Below, one piece after another: positions 56,486-64,000 of a stretch of 64,000 bases of DNA. The first letter of the stretch is position 1; every line of letters begins with the position of its first letter. Origin of the DNA: Pseudarthrobacter sp. BIM B-2242 (lineage in GTDB: Bacteria > Actinomycetota > Actinomycetes > Actinomycetales > Micrococcaceae); the NCBI RefSeq assembly GCF_014764445.1, contig NZ_CP061721.1:1426001-1490000 (forward strand), given 5' to 3'. Position numbers and translations under genes: made by a program. The notes beneath the pieces are model-generated. The model was not told the origin of the DNA. It searched no databases and worked only from the letters and a program-made list of their open reading frames with translations.

Positions 56486-57232
56486 CTACAGCGACCGGAG
56501 GACCGACACGACCTTGCCCATGATGGTGGCATGGTCGCCCAGGATCGGCTCGTACCGGGTGTTCTGCGGCAGCAGCCACGTGTGGCCATCCCGCTGCCGG
56601 AACGTCTTCACGGTGGCTTCGTCATCCAGCAGGGCTGCAACGATGTCCCCGTTGGCGGCGTCTGCCTGCCGGCGCACCACAACCCAGTCGCCGTCGCAGA
56701 TGGCAGCATCCACCATGGAGTCGCCGGCAACACGGAGCATAAACAGCTCGCCCTGCCCGACGAGCTGGCGGGGGAGTGGCATAACGTCTTCAACCACCTG
56801 ATCGGCGAGGATCGGTCCACCCGCCGCGATCCGGCCCACCAGCGGCACCATGGCGGTGTCCATGGCGGTGGGGAGGTCTGTGACCGTTCCACCGATGCCG
56901 TGCAGTACTGCCGGGTTGGCTGAGCCGCCGGTTTTGGCCGAGCCGCCGTCAAGTGTTAGGGGCATGAGGACTTCCATGGCGCGCGGCCGCTTAGGGTCGC
57001 GGCGGAGGTAGCCCAACTTTTCGAGCTGGGAAAGCTGGTGCGTGACGCTGGAAAGGCTTGCCAGCCCCACGGTGTCGCCAATTTCCCGCATGGACGGTGG
57101 ATAGCCGTTGTCATTGACTGAGCGCTGGATGGTCTCCAGGATCTTCTTCTGGCGGGCGGTGAGCCCCTTGGGGGTCCTTTGGGACGGGCGGCCCTGCGGC
57201 GTCGCCTTGCCCTCCGCGGCTGGTGCTGCCAT
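56486..57232 (-). CDS. lexA: SOS repressor LexA
   Basis: A 248-aa repressor. The winged helix is at 23-85 ([40 protein letters not shown]). Self-cleavage lies at Ala137-Gly138 (GRIAAGGP), with Ser172 (GDSMVDAA) and Lys209 (EATVKTF) as the catalytic pair. About 20 residues precede the usual start. ATG 57232 is chosen; the frame is open to a GTG at 57367, which lies 10 bp from a LexA box and is unlikely. Confidence 0.96.
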   Translation of the reverse strand: MAAPAAEGKATPQGRPSQRTPKGLTARQKKILETIQRSVNDNGYPPSMREIGDTVGLASLSSVTHQLSQLEKLGYLRRDPKRPRAMEVLMPLTLDGGSAKTGGSANPAVLHGIGGTVTDLPTAMDTAMVPLVGRIAAGGPILADQVVEDVMPLPRQLVGQGELFMLRVAGDSMVDAAICDGDWVVVRRQADAANGDIVAALLDDEATVKTFRQRDGHTWLLPQNTRYEPILGDHATIMGKVVSVLRSL

Positions 57233-57376
57233 GTTCGCCAATGCCTTTCGGTTCCCCGGTTCCGCCCTGGCCGCTGGTGCCTTCGAACGCCCGGGCTGAT
57301 TGATTGTCAGACCCTGCTGATCAACTACAGAAGTGGTTGTTCTTTGATCCAAACGTAGGCCAGCCACATTGCTTTT

Positions 57377-57392
57377 TCAAACATTTGTTCTA
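57377..57392. promoter_or_regulatory. LexA box, lexA-proximal
   Basis: TCAAACATTTGTTCTA, two or three changes from the consensus palindrome. It faces lexA and is the likely autoregulatory site. Confidence 0.75.
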
Positions 57393-57443
57393 GCGAGTCT
57401 CGACAATATTCGTTCATAAGTGCTAAAAATGGAGAAGCAAAGT

Positions 57444-57459
57444 TCGAACATGTGTTCTA
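57444..57459. promoter_or_regulatory. LexA box, LysM-gene-proximal
   Basis: TCGAACATGTGTTCTA, near consensus. It lies 112 bp before the LysM gene. Confidence 0.85.
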
Positions 57460-57570
57460 TTAGTTGCTTTCGGATTCGAATATCCGAGTCCTTAGCCGGC
57501 CAAGGCCGGAACAGGCAGCAACGTACAGGGCGCACCGGGCAGCACAGTATGGTCCAGGAGGGCTCATCTC

Positions 57571-58059
57571 ATGTCAGCTATATCTGCTTCGCAGGACACC
57601 CGTCCGCAGTTCGTTTCAGTCCAGCACCTCACCTCGCGGCTCGAGTCGGCGCAGGCGCCCGACCCCGTGGCACCGAACGCCCGGAGCGCGCGCCGGAACG
57701 GTCCGTCCCTGACATCCGCTACGTCCGTGCAGCGGAAAGAATCCCTGCCGCCTCTCCGGCTCACCCGCCGTGGCCGCATCGTGCTCATTGGCATCCCGCT
57801 GGTGGTTCTTGCTGCGCTCCTGCTCTCGCTGGCCGGGTTCCTCACCTCTCCGGCGAAGGCGGCCGATTCCGCCGCCGGCCTCTCCGTCACCCCTACGGTG
57901 ACGGTGACAGTCCAGGCAGGGCAGTCGCTGTGGGCCATCGCGGGCGCTGCTGCACCCGGGCGTGATCCGCGCGACGTCATCGCGGACATCGTGCAGCTGA
58001 ACAACCTCACTGCCGGCGGCGTGGTGCCGGGCCAGCAGCTCTTCGTCCCCACTCAGTAG
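57571..58059 (+). CDS. LysM-domain membrane protein, probable SOS cell-division inhibitor
   Basis: A 162-aa protein: about 65 cytoplasmic, disordered residues, one membrane helix (70-90), then a single LysM domain (about 111-160: VTVQAGQSLWAIAG, VPGQQLFVP) outside the membrane. The order lexA-divergent-LysM protein with LexA boxes is that of mycobacterial Rv2719c/ChiZ, corynebacterial divS and Bacillus yneA, which stop division during DNA damage. The division role is inferred from position. Confidence 0.82.
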   Translation: MSAISASQDTRPQFVSVQHLTSRLESAQAPDPVAPNARSARRNGPSLTSATSVQRKESLPPLRLTRRGRIVLIGIPLVVLAALLLSLAGFLTSPAKAADSAAGLSVTPTVTVTVQAGQSLWAIAGAAAPGRDPRDVIADIVQLNNLTAGGVVPGQQLFVPTQ

Positions 58060-58142
58060 GCGCAGCACCACAGAAGGTCTGCCGGAGGTCCCTGCCGCAG
58101 CCGGCGGATGCCGTCACATTTTCCGGGCGTACCGTTCGGAAC

Positions 58143-58148
58143 TAAACT
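58143..58148 (+). promoter_or_regulatory. -10 box, probable leaderless start of hisC
   Basis: TAAACT ends 6 nt before GTG 58155; no Shine-Dalgarno. It would drive the whole his group. Confidence 0.6.
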
Positions 58149-58154
58149 GTTCAG

Positions 58155-59273
58155 GTGAATGACCAGCTAGAGCGCCTGAACCGACTTCCCCTCCGGACCA
58201 ACCTCCGCGGGCTGACCCCGTACGGTGCTCCGCAGCTGGATGTCCCCATCCTGCTGAACGTCAATGAAAATACCCACGGCGTCCCGGCGGATGTGCAGGC
58301 CGCCATCAGCGCGGCCGTCGCGGAAGCGGCGGCAGGTCTCAACCGCTACCCGGACCGTGAGTTCACCGATCTCCGGGAAGCGCTGGCCGAATACCTTGGC
58401 CACGGGCTCGATGCCACCAACATCTGGGCAGCGAACGGATCAAACGAGGTACTCCAGCAGATCCTGCAGGCGTTTGGCGGTCCCGGCCGCAAGGCCCTGG
58501 GTTTCCCGCCCACGTATTCCATGTACCCGCTGCTGGCCAGCGGCACCGACACCGAGTACATCGTGGGGAAGCGGGCCGAGGATTACGGGCTCAGTGCCGA
58601 ATCGGCGGCTTTGCAGGTCAAGGAACTCCAGCCCAACATCGTTTTCCTGTGTTCGCCCAACAACCCCACGGGTACCGGCCTCGGCCTGGACGTTGTGGAA
58701 GCGGTTTACGCTGCCGGCGAAGCCAGCCAGACCATCGTCATCGTCGACGAGGCGTACCACGAGTTTGCCCACGACGGCACGCCCAGCGCCCTGACCCTGC
58801 TCCCCGGCCGGGAACGACTGATTGTTTCCCGCACCATGAGCAAGGCCTTCGCCCTCGCCGGTGCGCGCCTTGGCTACATGGCAGCCGCGCCCGAGGTCAC
58901 GGACTCCCTTCGCCTGGTCCGGCTGCCGTACCACCTCTCCGCCATCACGCAAGCGACGGCCCTCGCCGCACTTCAGCACCGGACTGCCCTGATGGCAGAC
59001 GTCCGCGACATCAAGGAACAGCGGGACCGCATCGTCACGGAGCTGACCCGCATGGGCCTCAAGCCCGCGGCTTCCGACTCCAACTATGTCTTCTTCGGAG
59101 GGCTCGATAACCCGCACGATGTCTGGCAGCAGTTGCTTGACGCCGGGGTGCTGATCCGGGACGTCGGGATCCCCGGGCACCTGCGCGTCACGGCGGGAAC
59201 TGAGACGGAGACCACAGCGTTCCTGACCTCCCTGAAGGGCATCCTGGCCCGCCAGGCCAAGCTCCCAGCCTAA
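58155..59273 (+). CDS. hisC: Histidinol-phosphate aminotransferase HisC
   Basis: A 372-aa PLP enzyme of histidine synthesis. [10 protein letters not shown] near the start, [22 protein letters not shown], and the Schiff-base lysine in [17 protein letters not shown]. hisD, often upstream, is not present here; the preceding gene is unrelated. Confidence 0.95.
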   Translation: MNDQLERLNRLPLRTNLRGLTPYGAPQLDVPILLNVNENTHGVPADVQAAISAAVAEAAAGLNRYPDREFTDLREALAEYLGHGLDATNIWAANGSNEVLQQILQAFGGPGRKALGFPPTYSMYPLLASGTDTEYIVGKRAEDYGLSAESAALQVKELQPNIVFLCSPNNPTGTGLGLDVVEAVYAAGEASQTIVIVDEAYHEFAHDGTPSALTLLPGRERLIVSRTMSKAFALAGARLGYMAAAPEVTDSLRLVRLPYHLSAITQATALAALQHRTALMADVRDIKEQRDRIVTELTRMGLKPAASDSNYVFFGGLDNPHDVWQQLLDAGVLIRDVGIPGHLRVTAGTETETTAFLTSLKGILARQAKLPA

Positions 59274-59332
59274 ACTTGAAGTACCGGCGCCCCGCGCGCC
59301 CCACCACTCCTGCGCTTAAAGGACATATGACC

Positions 59333-59959
59333 ATGAGTTTCACCGGATCGAACACTGCCCAGTCCCGGACTGCCCGCATGGAGCGGGCCACCAGTGAATC
59401 GTCAGTGCTCGTGGAGATCAACCTCGACGGCACGGGCGTCTCGGACATCGACACCTCCGTCCCGTTCTACGACCACATGCTCACGGCGCTGTGCAAGCAC
59501 TCGCTCATTGACATGACGGTCAAGGCTACCGGTGACATCCACATCGACGTCCACCACACGGTGGAGGACGTCGCCATCACCCTCGGTGAAGTCCTGCGCA
59601 CGGCGCTGGGCAACAAGGCCGGCATCCGCAGGTTCGGCGAGGCCACCGTCCCCCTCGACGAAGCACTCGCCCACGCTGTTGTGGACGTCTCGGGGCGCCC
59701 CTACCTGGTGCACGGCGGCGAGCCCGCCGGCCAGGAGTACCACCTGATCGGCGGCCACTTCACGGGATCGCTGACCCGGCACGTCTTCGAGGCCATCACC
59801 CTGCACGCCGGCATCTGCCTGCACATGAACGTCATCGCGGGCCGGGACCCCCACCACATCGTCGAGGCCCAGTTCAAGGCCTTCGCCCGCGCCCTGCGCG
59901 CCGCCGTCGAACCCGACCCCCGCGTGGAGGGAATCCCCTCCACCAAGGGTGCCCTGTGA
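59333..59959 (+). CDS. hisB: Imidazoleglycerol-phosphate dehydratase HisB
   Basis: A 208-aa manganese dehydratase. The metal motifs [11 protein letters not shown] and [15 protein letters not shown], and [14 protein letters not shown], are intact. A single-function HisB, without the phosphatase domain. ATG 59333 is chosen because AAAGGA is 9 nt upstream; ATG 59327 is too close. Confidence 0.96.
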   Translation: MSFTGSNTAQSRTARMERATSESSVLVEINLDGTGVSDIDTSVPFYDHMLTALCKHSLIDMTVKATGDIHIDVHHTVEDVAITLGEVLRTALGNKAGIRRFGEATVPLDEALAHAVVDVSGRPYLVHGGEPAGQEYHLIGGHFTGSLTRHVFEAITLHAGICLHMNVIAGRDPHHIVEAQFKAFARALRAAVEPDPRVEGIPSTKGAL

Positions 59960-60687
59960 CCGGCCAGATCCTCCGGGACGGTGCCGTGATCGATCCGGCT
60001 ACCGGCAAGAAGCCCGTCTCGCCCGAAGGCAAACCCACAGTGACCGTCCTCGATTACGGGTCAGGCAATGTCCGCTCGGCCGTGCGGGCCCTCGAACGGG
60101 CCGGAGCCGAGGTTCTCCTCAGCTCCAAAGCCGAGGACGTGCTCAACGCTGACGGCCTCGTGGTGCCCGGTGTCGGTGCTTTCGAAACGGTGATGCGCGA
60201 GCTCAAGGCTGTGGACGGAATCCGGCTGATCGGCAGGCGCGTGGCCGGCGGCCGGCCCGTCCTGGCCATCTGCGTGGGCCTGCAGGTGATGTTCGAGGCC
60301 GGCGTCGAGCACGGAACGGAAGCCGAAGGCATGGGCGAGTGGCCCGGCAAGGTGGAGCTCCTTCCTGCCGAGGTGGTCCCGCACATGGGCTGGAATACGG
60401 TGCAGGTTCCGGAAGGCTCGAAGCTGTTCGCCGGCGTCGAGGACGAGCGTTTCTACTTCGTCCACTCCTACGGCGTCCAGGACTGGAATTTCGACGTGAT
60501 CCAGCCCAGGATGACCGCGCCGCTGGTGACCTGGTCTGAACATGGTGCCCCCTTTATCGCCGCGGTGGAGAACGGTCCGCTCTGCGCCACGCAGTTCCAC
60601 CCGGAGAAATCCGGTGACGCCGGTGCCCGGCTGCTGCGAAACTGGGTGGACGGTCTTCGCAAACCGGCCCCCGCTGGTACTGCCTAG
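59956..60687 (+). CDS. hisH: Imidazole glycerol phosphate synthase, glutaminase subunit HisH
   Basis: A 243-aa class I amidotransferase. The triad is Cys in [14 protein letters not shown], and His and Glu in [14 protein letters not shown]. About 22 residues precede the usual start at [13 protein letters not shown]. It overlaps hisB by 4 bp. Its partner HisF is outside this window. Confidence 0.96.
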   Translation: MTGQILRDGAVIDPATGKKPVSPEGKPTVTVLDYGSGNVRSAVRALERAGAEVLLSSKAEDVLNADGLVVPGVGAFETVMRELKAVDGIRLIGRRVAGGRPVLAICVGLQVMFEAGVEHGTEAEGMGEWPGKVELLPAEVVPHMGWNTVQVPEGSKLFAGVEDERFYFVHSYGVQDWNFDVIQPRMTAPLVTWSEHGAPFIAAVENGPLCATQFHPEKSGDAGARLLRNWVDGLRKPAPAGTA

Positions 60688-60846
60688 ATGTGGTCCGTCG
60701 TTCTGATGGGCCTGGCCGGGCTCCTGGTGGGCGGTGCCTGGGCCTTCAGGCAGCAGCAGAAACCACTGTGGACCCAAATCAGTTTCTGTGTCCTGGCGCT
60801 GATGTCGCTGATCGCCGCTTACCTGCTGACCCTCCCCGGGAACTAG
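60688..60846 (+). CDS. 52-aa two-helix membrane protein between hisH and priA
   Basis: ATG directly follows the hisH stop (TAGATG). The 52 residues form two membrane helices (about 4-18 and 29-48) joined by a basic/polar turn [11 protein letters not shown]. The frame, coupling to hisH and helix pattern support a real gene. Small proteins in this slot occur in other actinobacteria, but I know no function. Confidence 0.65.
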   Translation: MWSVVLMGLAGLLVGGAWAFRQQQKPLWTQISFCVLALMSLIAAYLLTLPGN

Positions 60847-60899
60847 CCCACCCACCCCCCCCAGCCTCCCCGGCACCCCACCACCGAACAGGATTTGAG

Positions 60900-61646
60900 A
60901 TGACCTCCGCAACCGATTTGCCGGTACTTGAACTGCTGCCCGCCGTCGATGTCGTCAACGGCCAGGCCGTCCGGCTGGTCCAAGGGGAGGCCGGCAGTGA
61001 GACAAGCTACGGCACGCCGTTGGAAGCCGCACTCAACTGGCAGCAGCAGGGCGCCGAATGGGTGCACCTGGTTGACCTTGATGCAGCCTTTGGCCGCGGT
61101 TCCAACGCCGAATTGCTCCGCGAAGTCGTCGGCCGGCTGGACATCAAGGTGGAGCTCTCCGGCGGGCTCCGGGACGATGAGTCACTAGAGGCGGCACTCG
61201 GCCTCGGCGTGGCCCGCGTCAACCTGGGCACCGCAGCCCTGGAAAACCCCGACTGGACCCGCAAGGCCATCGACCGCTTTGGCGACAAGATCGCCGTCGG
61301 GCTTGATGTCCGGGGAACCACCCTGGCCGGCCGGGGCTGGACCAAGGAAGGCGGGGACCTCTGGGAGGTCCTGGGCCGGCTGGAAGAGGCCGGGTGCTCC
61401 CGGTACGTTGTCACCGACGTCACGAAGGACGGCACCCTGCAGGGCCCCAACGTGGAACTGCTGCGTCAGATGGTGGAGAAGACCGGCAAGCCGGTGGTCG
61501 CCTCAGGTGGTATCTCCAGCCTCGACGACCTGAAAGTCCTCCGGTCGCTGGTGCCGCTGGGCGTTGAAGGCGCGATTGTGGGCAAGGCGCTGTACGCCGG
61601 TGCCTTCACGCTGCCTGAAGCCCTCGACGTCGCCGGACGCCGCTAG
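60900..61646 (+). CDS. priA: Bifunctional isomerase PriA (HisA/TrpF)
   Basis: A 248-aa TIM barrel. [17 protein letters not shown], the catalytic Asp in [44 protein letters not shown] and VVASGGISS. Actinobacterial PriA serves both histidine and tryptophan synthesis; the same protein would replace TrpF. ATG 60900 follows AGGA; the open frame extends back to 60690. Confidence 0.93.
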   Translation: MTSATDLPVLELLPAVDVVNGQAVRLVQGEAGSETSYGTPLEAALNWQQQGAEWVHLVDLDAAFGRGSNAELLREVVGRLDIKVELSGGLRDDESLEAALGLGVARVNLGTAALENPDWTRKAIDRFGDKIAVGLDVRGTTLAGRGWTKEGGDLWEVLGRLEEAGCSRYVVTDVTKDGTLQGPNVELLRQMVEKTGKPVVASGGISSLDDLKVLRSLVPLGVEGAIVGKALYAGAFTLPEALDVAGRR

Positions 61647-61654
61647 CCGGCCCG

Positions 61655-62551
61655 GTGGACAGCACGCACAGCGCGGACGCAACTGGCGGGACGCCGGTCA
61701 CGCGCCACCTCCCCGGACACATCGCCGCCGCCCTAGCCGGCGCAGGCGGCCCGGCCGATTCGGCCGGGCAGCCCTGGGAGGGCCGTAGCCTGGCCGGGGA
61801 CGACGGCAAAATCCACAACTTCGAGGACGACGACGGCTCGGCCGATTCCGGCTACCTCGCCGCTGTCGGGGCGTTGGTTGACGGCAGCGGCGACGAAGCG
61901 GCCGTCGTGGCGTCCCTCGCGACCGCCCGGGTCTTTATCCCCATCATCGCCCGGCTTGGCGCGGAGGCGGAGGGTGTGGACGGTCTGGCGGTGGACAAAC
62001 AGGCAGACATGGCCCTGGTCACGTTGAAGGCAGCGGACGGCCGGACTGCCATGCCCGCCTTCTCTTCGGCGGATCAACTGGCTGCCTGGCATCCCGAAGC
62101 CCGCCCCGTTGCCGTGTACGCCGCCCGGGCCGCCCTCTCGGCGGTCGCCGAGGGAGCCGAGCTGCTGGTCCTCGATCCCGGCTCGGACGTCACCCTGGTA
62201 GTCCGGCGGCCGGCCGTCTGGGCGCTGGCGCAGCAGCAGGACTGGGTTCCTTCGTACACCGACTCCACGCTGGCGGGAGAAATGGCCGCAGCAGCGGCCG
62301 GATTCCCAGCCGTCCGGAACATCGAACTCCGCCCCGGCGCCGGAGTGGCGGCCGTCACCCGCGGGGGAGTCGTGCTCTCCGGCGGTGGCGCAGGACCGGA
62401 ACTGCAGGTGGTGCTCTACCTCGAGGACGGCCTCGATGCAGCCGCGGTGCAGGAACTGGTGTCCGGGCTGCAGTCTGCCTGGTCACGGAATGTATTGTTT
62501 GGAGAGCGTGTCGACTCGATCGAAATCAAGTTGCGGCGCGCAGTTCAGTAG
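61655..62551 (+). CDS. SseB family protein
   Basis: A 298-aa protein with an N-terminal low-complexity stretch (about 1-50) and an SseB-type domain (VVASLATARVFIPIIARLG; ALVTLKAADGRTAMPAFSSADQLAAWHPEARPV; AELLVLDPGS). The C-terminal part is a second alpha/beta region (AVQELVSGLQSAWSRNVLFGERVDSIEIKL). Often found next to priA in actinobacteria; function unknown. GTG start 8 nt after priA. Confidence 0.82.
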   Translation: MDSTHSADATGGTPVTRHLPGHIAAALAGAGGPADSAGQPWEGRSLAGDDGKIHNFEDDDGSADSGYLAAVGALVDGSGDEAAVVASLATARVFIPIIARLGAEAEGVDGLAVDKQADMALVTLKAADGRTAMPAFSSADQLAAWHPEARPVAVYAARAALSAVAEGAELLVLDPGSDVTLVVRRPAVWALAQQQDWVPSYTDSTLAGEMAAAAAGFPAVRNIELRPGAGVAAVTRGGVVLSGGGAGPELQVVLYLEDGLDAAAVQELVSGLQSAWSRNVLFGERVDSIEIKLRRAVQ

Positions 62552-62610
62552 CTGACGGTCAGCGGGGAGGACCCCTCGGGCTGCCCGCAGCAGACCCAAA
62601 GGATTTTTCC

Positions 62611-63930
62611 GTGAATTTCGCCCTTTACCGGGAGCTGCTCGCCGTCCAGCCCATCAGGCGGCTCCTGTTCGTGGGCATGGTGGCCCGCATACCGCACTCC
62701 GCCGCGGGGGTTCTCCTGACCCTGCACATCGTCCTCACCCTCGACAAGGGCTATGCCGCCGCAGGTGCGGCCGCTGCGGTGATGACCGTCGGCATCGCGG
62801 TTGGAGCACCATGGCGCGGGAGGCGGGTTGATATCGTAGGCCTGCGCAGGGCGCTCATTCCGTCCGTGGTATCCGAAGCGGTGATCTGGTCCGTCGTACC
62901 GCATGTCAGCTACGAATGGCTCCTGCCGCTGGTGTTCGTCGGCGGCCTGCTTACTCTCCCCATCTTCAGCGTGATCCGCCAGTCCCTCGGCGTCCTCGCA
63001 GACGGCGACCAGCGGCGGACGGCCTTTGCGCTGGACTCCATCGCCACCGAGATGGTGTTCATGATCGGGCCCGCAGCCGGAGCCGTCGTGGCCACCAGCG
63101 GTTTCACCGTCCTGGGGCTGACCGTCGTGGGCGTCTCCACGTCCCTGGCGGGGCTGTTCCTCATCTGGTTCAACCCGCCCACCCGTACCGCAGCCCAAAC
63201 CGGGGAAGGTGAGGCGGACCAGCGCCACGCGGCCGAAGTGGCCGTTATTTCCGCGGCTCCGGCCCACCTCCAGGAAGCAGCGGCAGACCTTGTGCCCGCC
63301 GGTGCCGCCCGGGCCGGTGCCGCCCGGGCCGGCGGCGGCCGGGCGGGCATGCGGGGCAGGGTGGCCCACAACTTTGCGTGGTTGACGGCCACGGTGGCGG
63401 CGGTCTTCGCAGTGGCGGCCGGAACCGGCATGGTCCTCAGCGGCACCGACGTCGGCATTGTTGCCGCACTGGAGACCGGCGGGCATCAAGGCGAAATCGG
63501 CATCGTATTCCTCTTCTGGTGCGCCGCGTCGGTGATCGGCGGACTGGTGTACGGTGCCATGCACCGGCCGGTGTCGCCCATTCTGCTGCTGCTGGGCATG
63601 GCTGCCCTGACCATCCCGATGGGGTTCGCGCACGATACCTGGACGCTCGCGTTCGTATCGATTCTGCCGGGCCTCCTATGCGCACCGGTGCTGTCGTCGG
63701 CCTCCGAAAAAGTGGCTGACCTCGTGCCTGAGGAGCGCCGCGGGGAGGCCATGGGCTGGTACGGTTCCGCGCTGACCGCGGGCGTAGCGCTCGGGGCGCC
63801 CCTTGCGGGCGTCTTCATTGACGGGACGGGGCCGTCCGGCGGATTTGTGGCGGTGGGCGCGGCGGGCGTGGTGCTCTGCCTGGTAGGACTGCTGCTCAAG
63901 GCCGTGCGGCGCCGCCGGGTGGCCGTCTAA
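62611..63930 (+). CDS. Major facilitator superfamily transporter
   Basis: A 439-aa permease with about twelve membrane helices in two halves. Between them, around residues 190-250, is a hydrophilic loop with an Ala/Arg/Gly repeat (AARAGAARAGGGRAG). The first half has the loop-2/3-like WRGRRVDIVGLRR. The substrate is unknown; sugar- or drug-efflux types are both possible. GTG start preceded by AAAGGA. Confidence 0.85.
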   Translation: MNFALYRELLAVQPIRRLLFVGMVARIPHSAAGVLLTLHIVLTLDKGYAAAGAAAAVMTVGIAVGAPWRGRRVDIVGLRRALIPSVVSEAVIWSVVPHVSYEWLLPLVFVGGLLTLPIFSVIRQSLGVLADGDQRRTAFALDSIATEMVFMIGPAAGAVVATSGFTVLGLTVVGVSTSLAGLFLIWFNPPTRTAAQTGEGEADQRHAAEVAVISAAPAHLQEAAADLVPAGAARAGAARAGGGRAGMRGRVAHNFAWLTATVAAVFAVAAGTGMVLSGTDVGIVAALETGGHQGEIGIVFLFWCAASVIGGLVYGAMHRPVSPILLLLGMAALTIPMGFAHDTWTLAFVSILPGLLCAPVLSSASEKVADLVPEERRGEAMGWYGSALTAGVALGAPLAGVFIDGTGPSGGFVAVGAAGVVLCLVGLLLKAVRRRRVAV

Positions 63931-63949
63931 GCTGCTTCTTCCCCGTCGA

Positions 63950-63999
63950 TTGCTCCGTAAGTGCCGTTTAGAACCCTCAATACGGCTGTTACGGAGCAA
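63950..63999. repeat. Inverted repeat at the window end
   Basis: TTGCTCCGTAA..GCCGT (63950-63967) pairs with ACGGC..TTACGGAGCAA (63982-63999), 16 of 18 positions, with a 14-nt loop. It begins 19 bp after the MFS stop. It may be a terminator or a dispersed palindromic repeat. Confidence 0.75.
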
Positions 64000-64000
64000 C

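Larger units (their letters stand above)
57233..57570. other. lexA / LysM-gene divergent control region
   Basis: A 338-bp gap with no supported gene. It is clearly richer in A and T than its surroundings and carries the LexA boxes listed separately. A weaker half-site TTCGAATATCCGAG is at 57475-57488. Confidence 0.7.

Noticed and set aside
57475..57488. Third LexA box between lexA and the LysM gene
   Set aside because: Only one arm (TTCGAA) is good; the other arm is lost. Kept as a half-site only.
1..64000. tRNA, rRNA, riboswitch or CRISPR genes
   Set aside because: No cloverleaf-like pattern, rRNA segment, known riboswitch core or spaced direct repeats was recognised by eye. A tRNAscan-SE and Infernal/Rfam run would settle it.

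Overview
The window is a stretch of core chromosome from a high-GC actinobacterium. It most resembles Micrococcaceae of the Arthrobacter/Pseudarthrobacter type. The basis is gene order (rimP-nusA-ylxR-infB-rbfA-truB-ribF-rpsO-pnp, dapB-dapA-rnj-ftsK-pgsA-cinA, recA-recX-miaB-miaA-dapF-hflX-dinG-lexA, hisCBH-priA), PriA in place of separate HisA and TrpF, LexA boxes of the TCGAA(N)TTCGA type, frequent GTG/TTG starts, and many promoters whose -10 box lies only 6-8 nt before the start codon. Genus assignment is inference; no rRNA or tRNA gene was seen.

Layout. 1-3944: tail of a PLP decarboxylase, then a leftward group (DUF4439 lipid-side or secreted protein, VIT1-like transporter, small-molecule kinase). 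4033-10083: translation and transcription factors rimP, nusA, ylxR, infB, rbfA. 10177-13614: accessory genes (secreted ScyD/E-like propeller, guanine deaminase-like enzyme, zinc-type thioredoxin, aminotransferase). 13684-22787: truB, two small membrane proteins, DUF937 protein, ribF, kynA-kynU, rpsO, pnp. 22913-27907: M16 protease, DUF1579-like protein, and a DUF222/HNH endonuclease gene split by a complete IS256-family element. 28005-33960: molybdenum cofactor genes (moaD, moaA leftward; molybdoenzyme, moeA, moaC, mog, moaE rightward). 34037-44809: dapB, dapA, rnj, ftsK, pgsA, cinA with an acyltransferase-like membrane protein, a LexA-box-controlled DUF222-like orphan and a nitrilase-family enzyme. 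44959-58059: ClgR-like regulator, MarR regulator, DUF3046, recA-recX, miaB-miaA, dapF, rRNA methyltransferase-like gene, hflX, dinG-like helicase, lexA and a divergent LysM membrane protein. 58155-63930: hisC-hisB-hisH-(52-aa membrane protein)-priA-sseB-like-MFS. The window ends in a 50-bp inverted repeat.

Coherent systems. Three sets of LexA boxes tie recA, lexA with the LysM protein, and the orphan at 36679 into one SOS regulon. The moa/moe/mog genes flank the molybdoenzyme they are likely to supply. dapB, dapA and dapF are three lysine/peptidoglycan-precursor genes spread over the middle.

I found no CRISPR array, phage, defence island or clearly new multigene system. The best leads are regulatory: a LexA box filling the spacer of a leaderless promoter, a hairpin covering the pnp Shine-Dalgarno, a leaderless hexapeptide ORF in the long hflX leader, a leaderless uORF overlapping the rbfA start, and the exact IS256 insertion.
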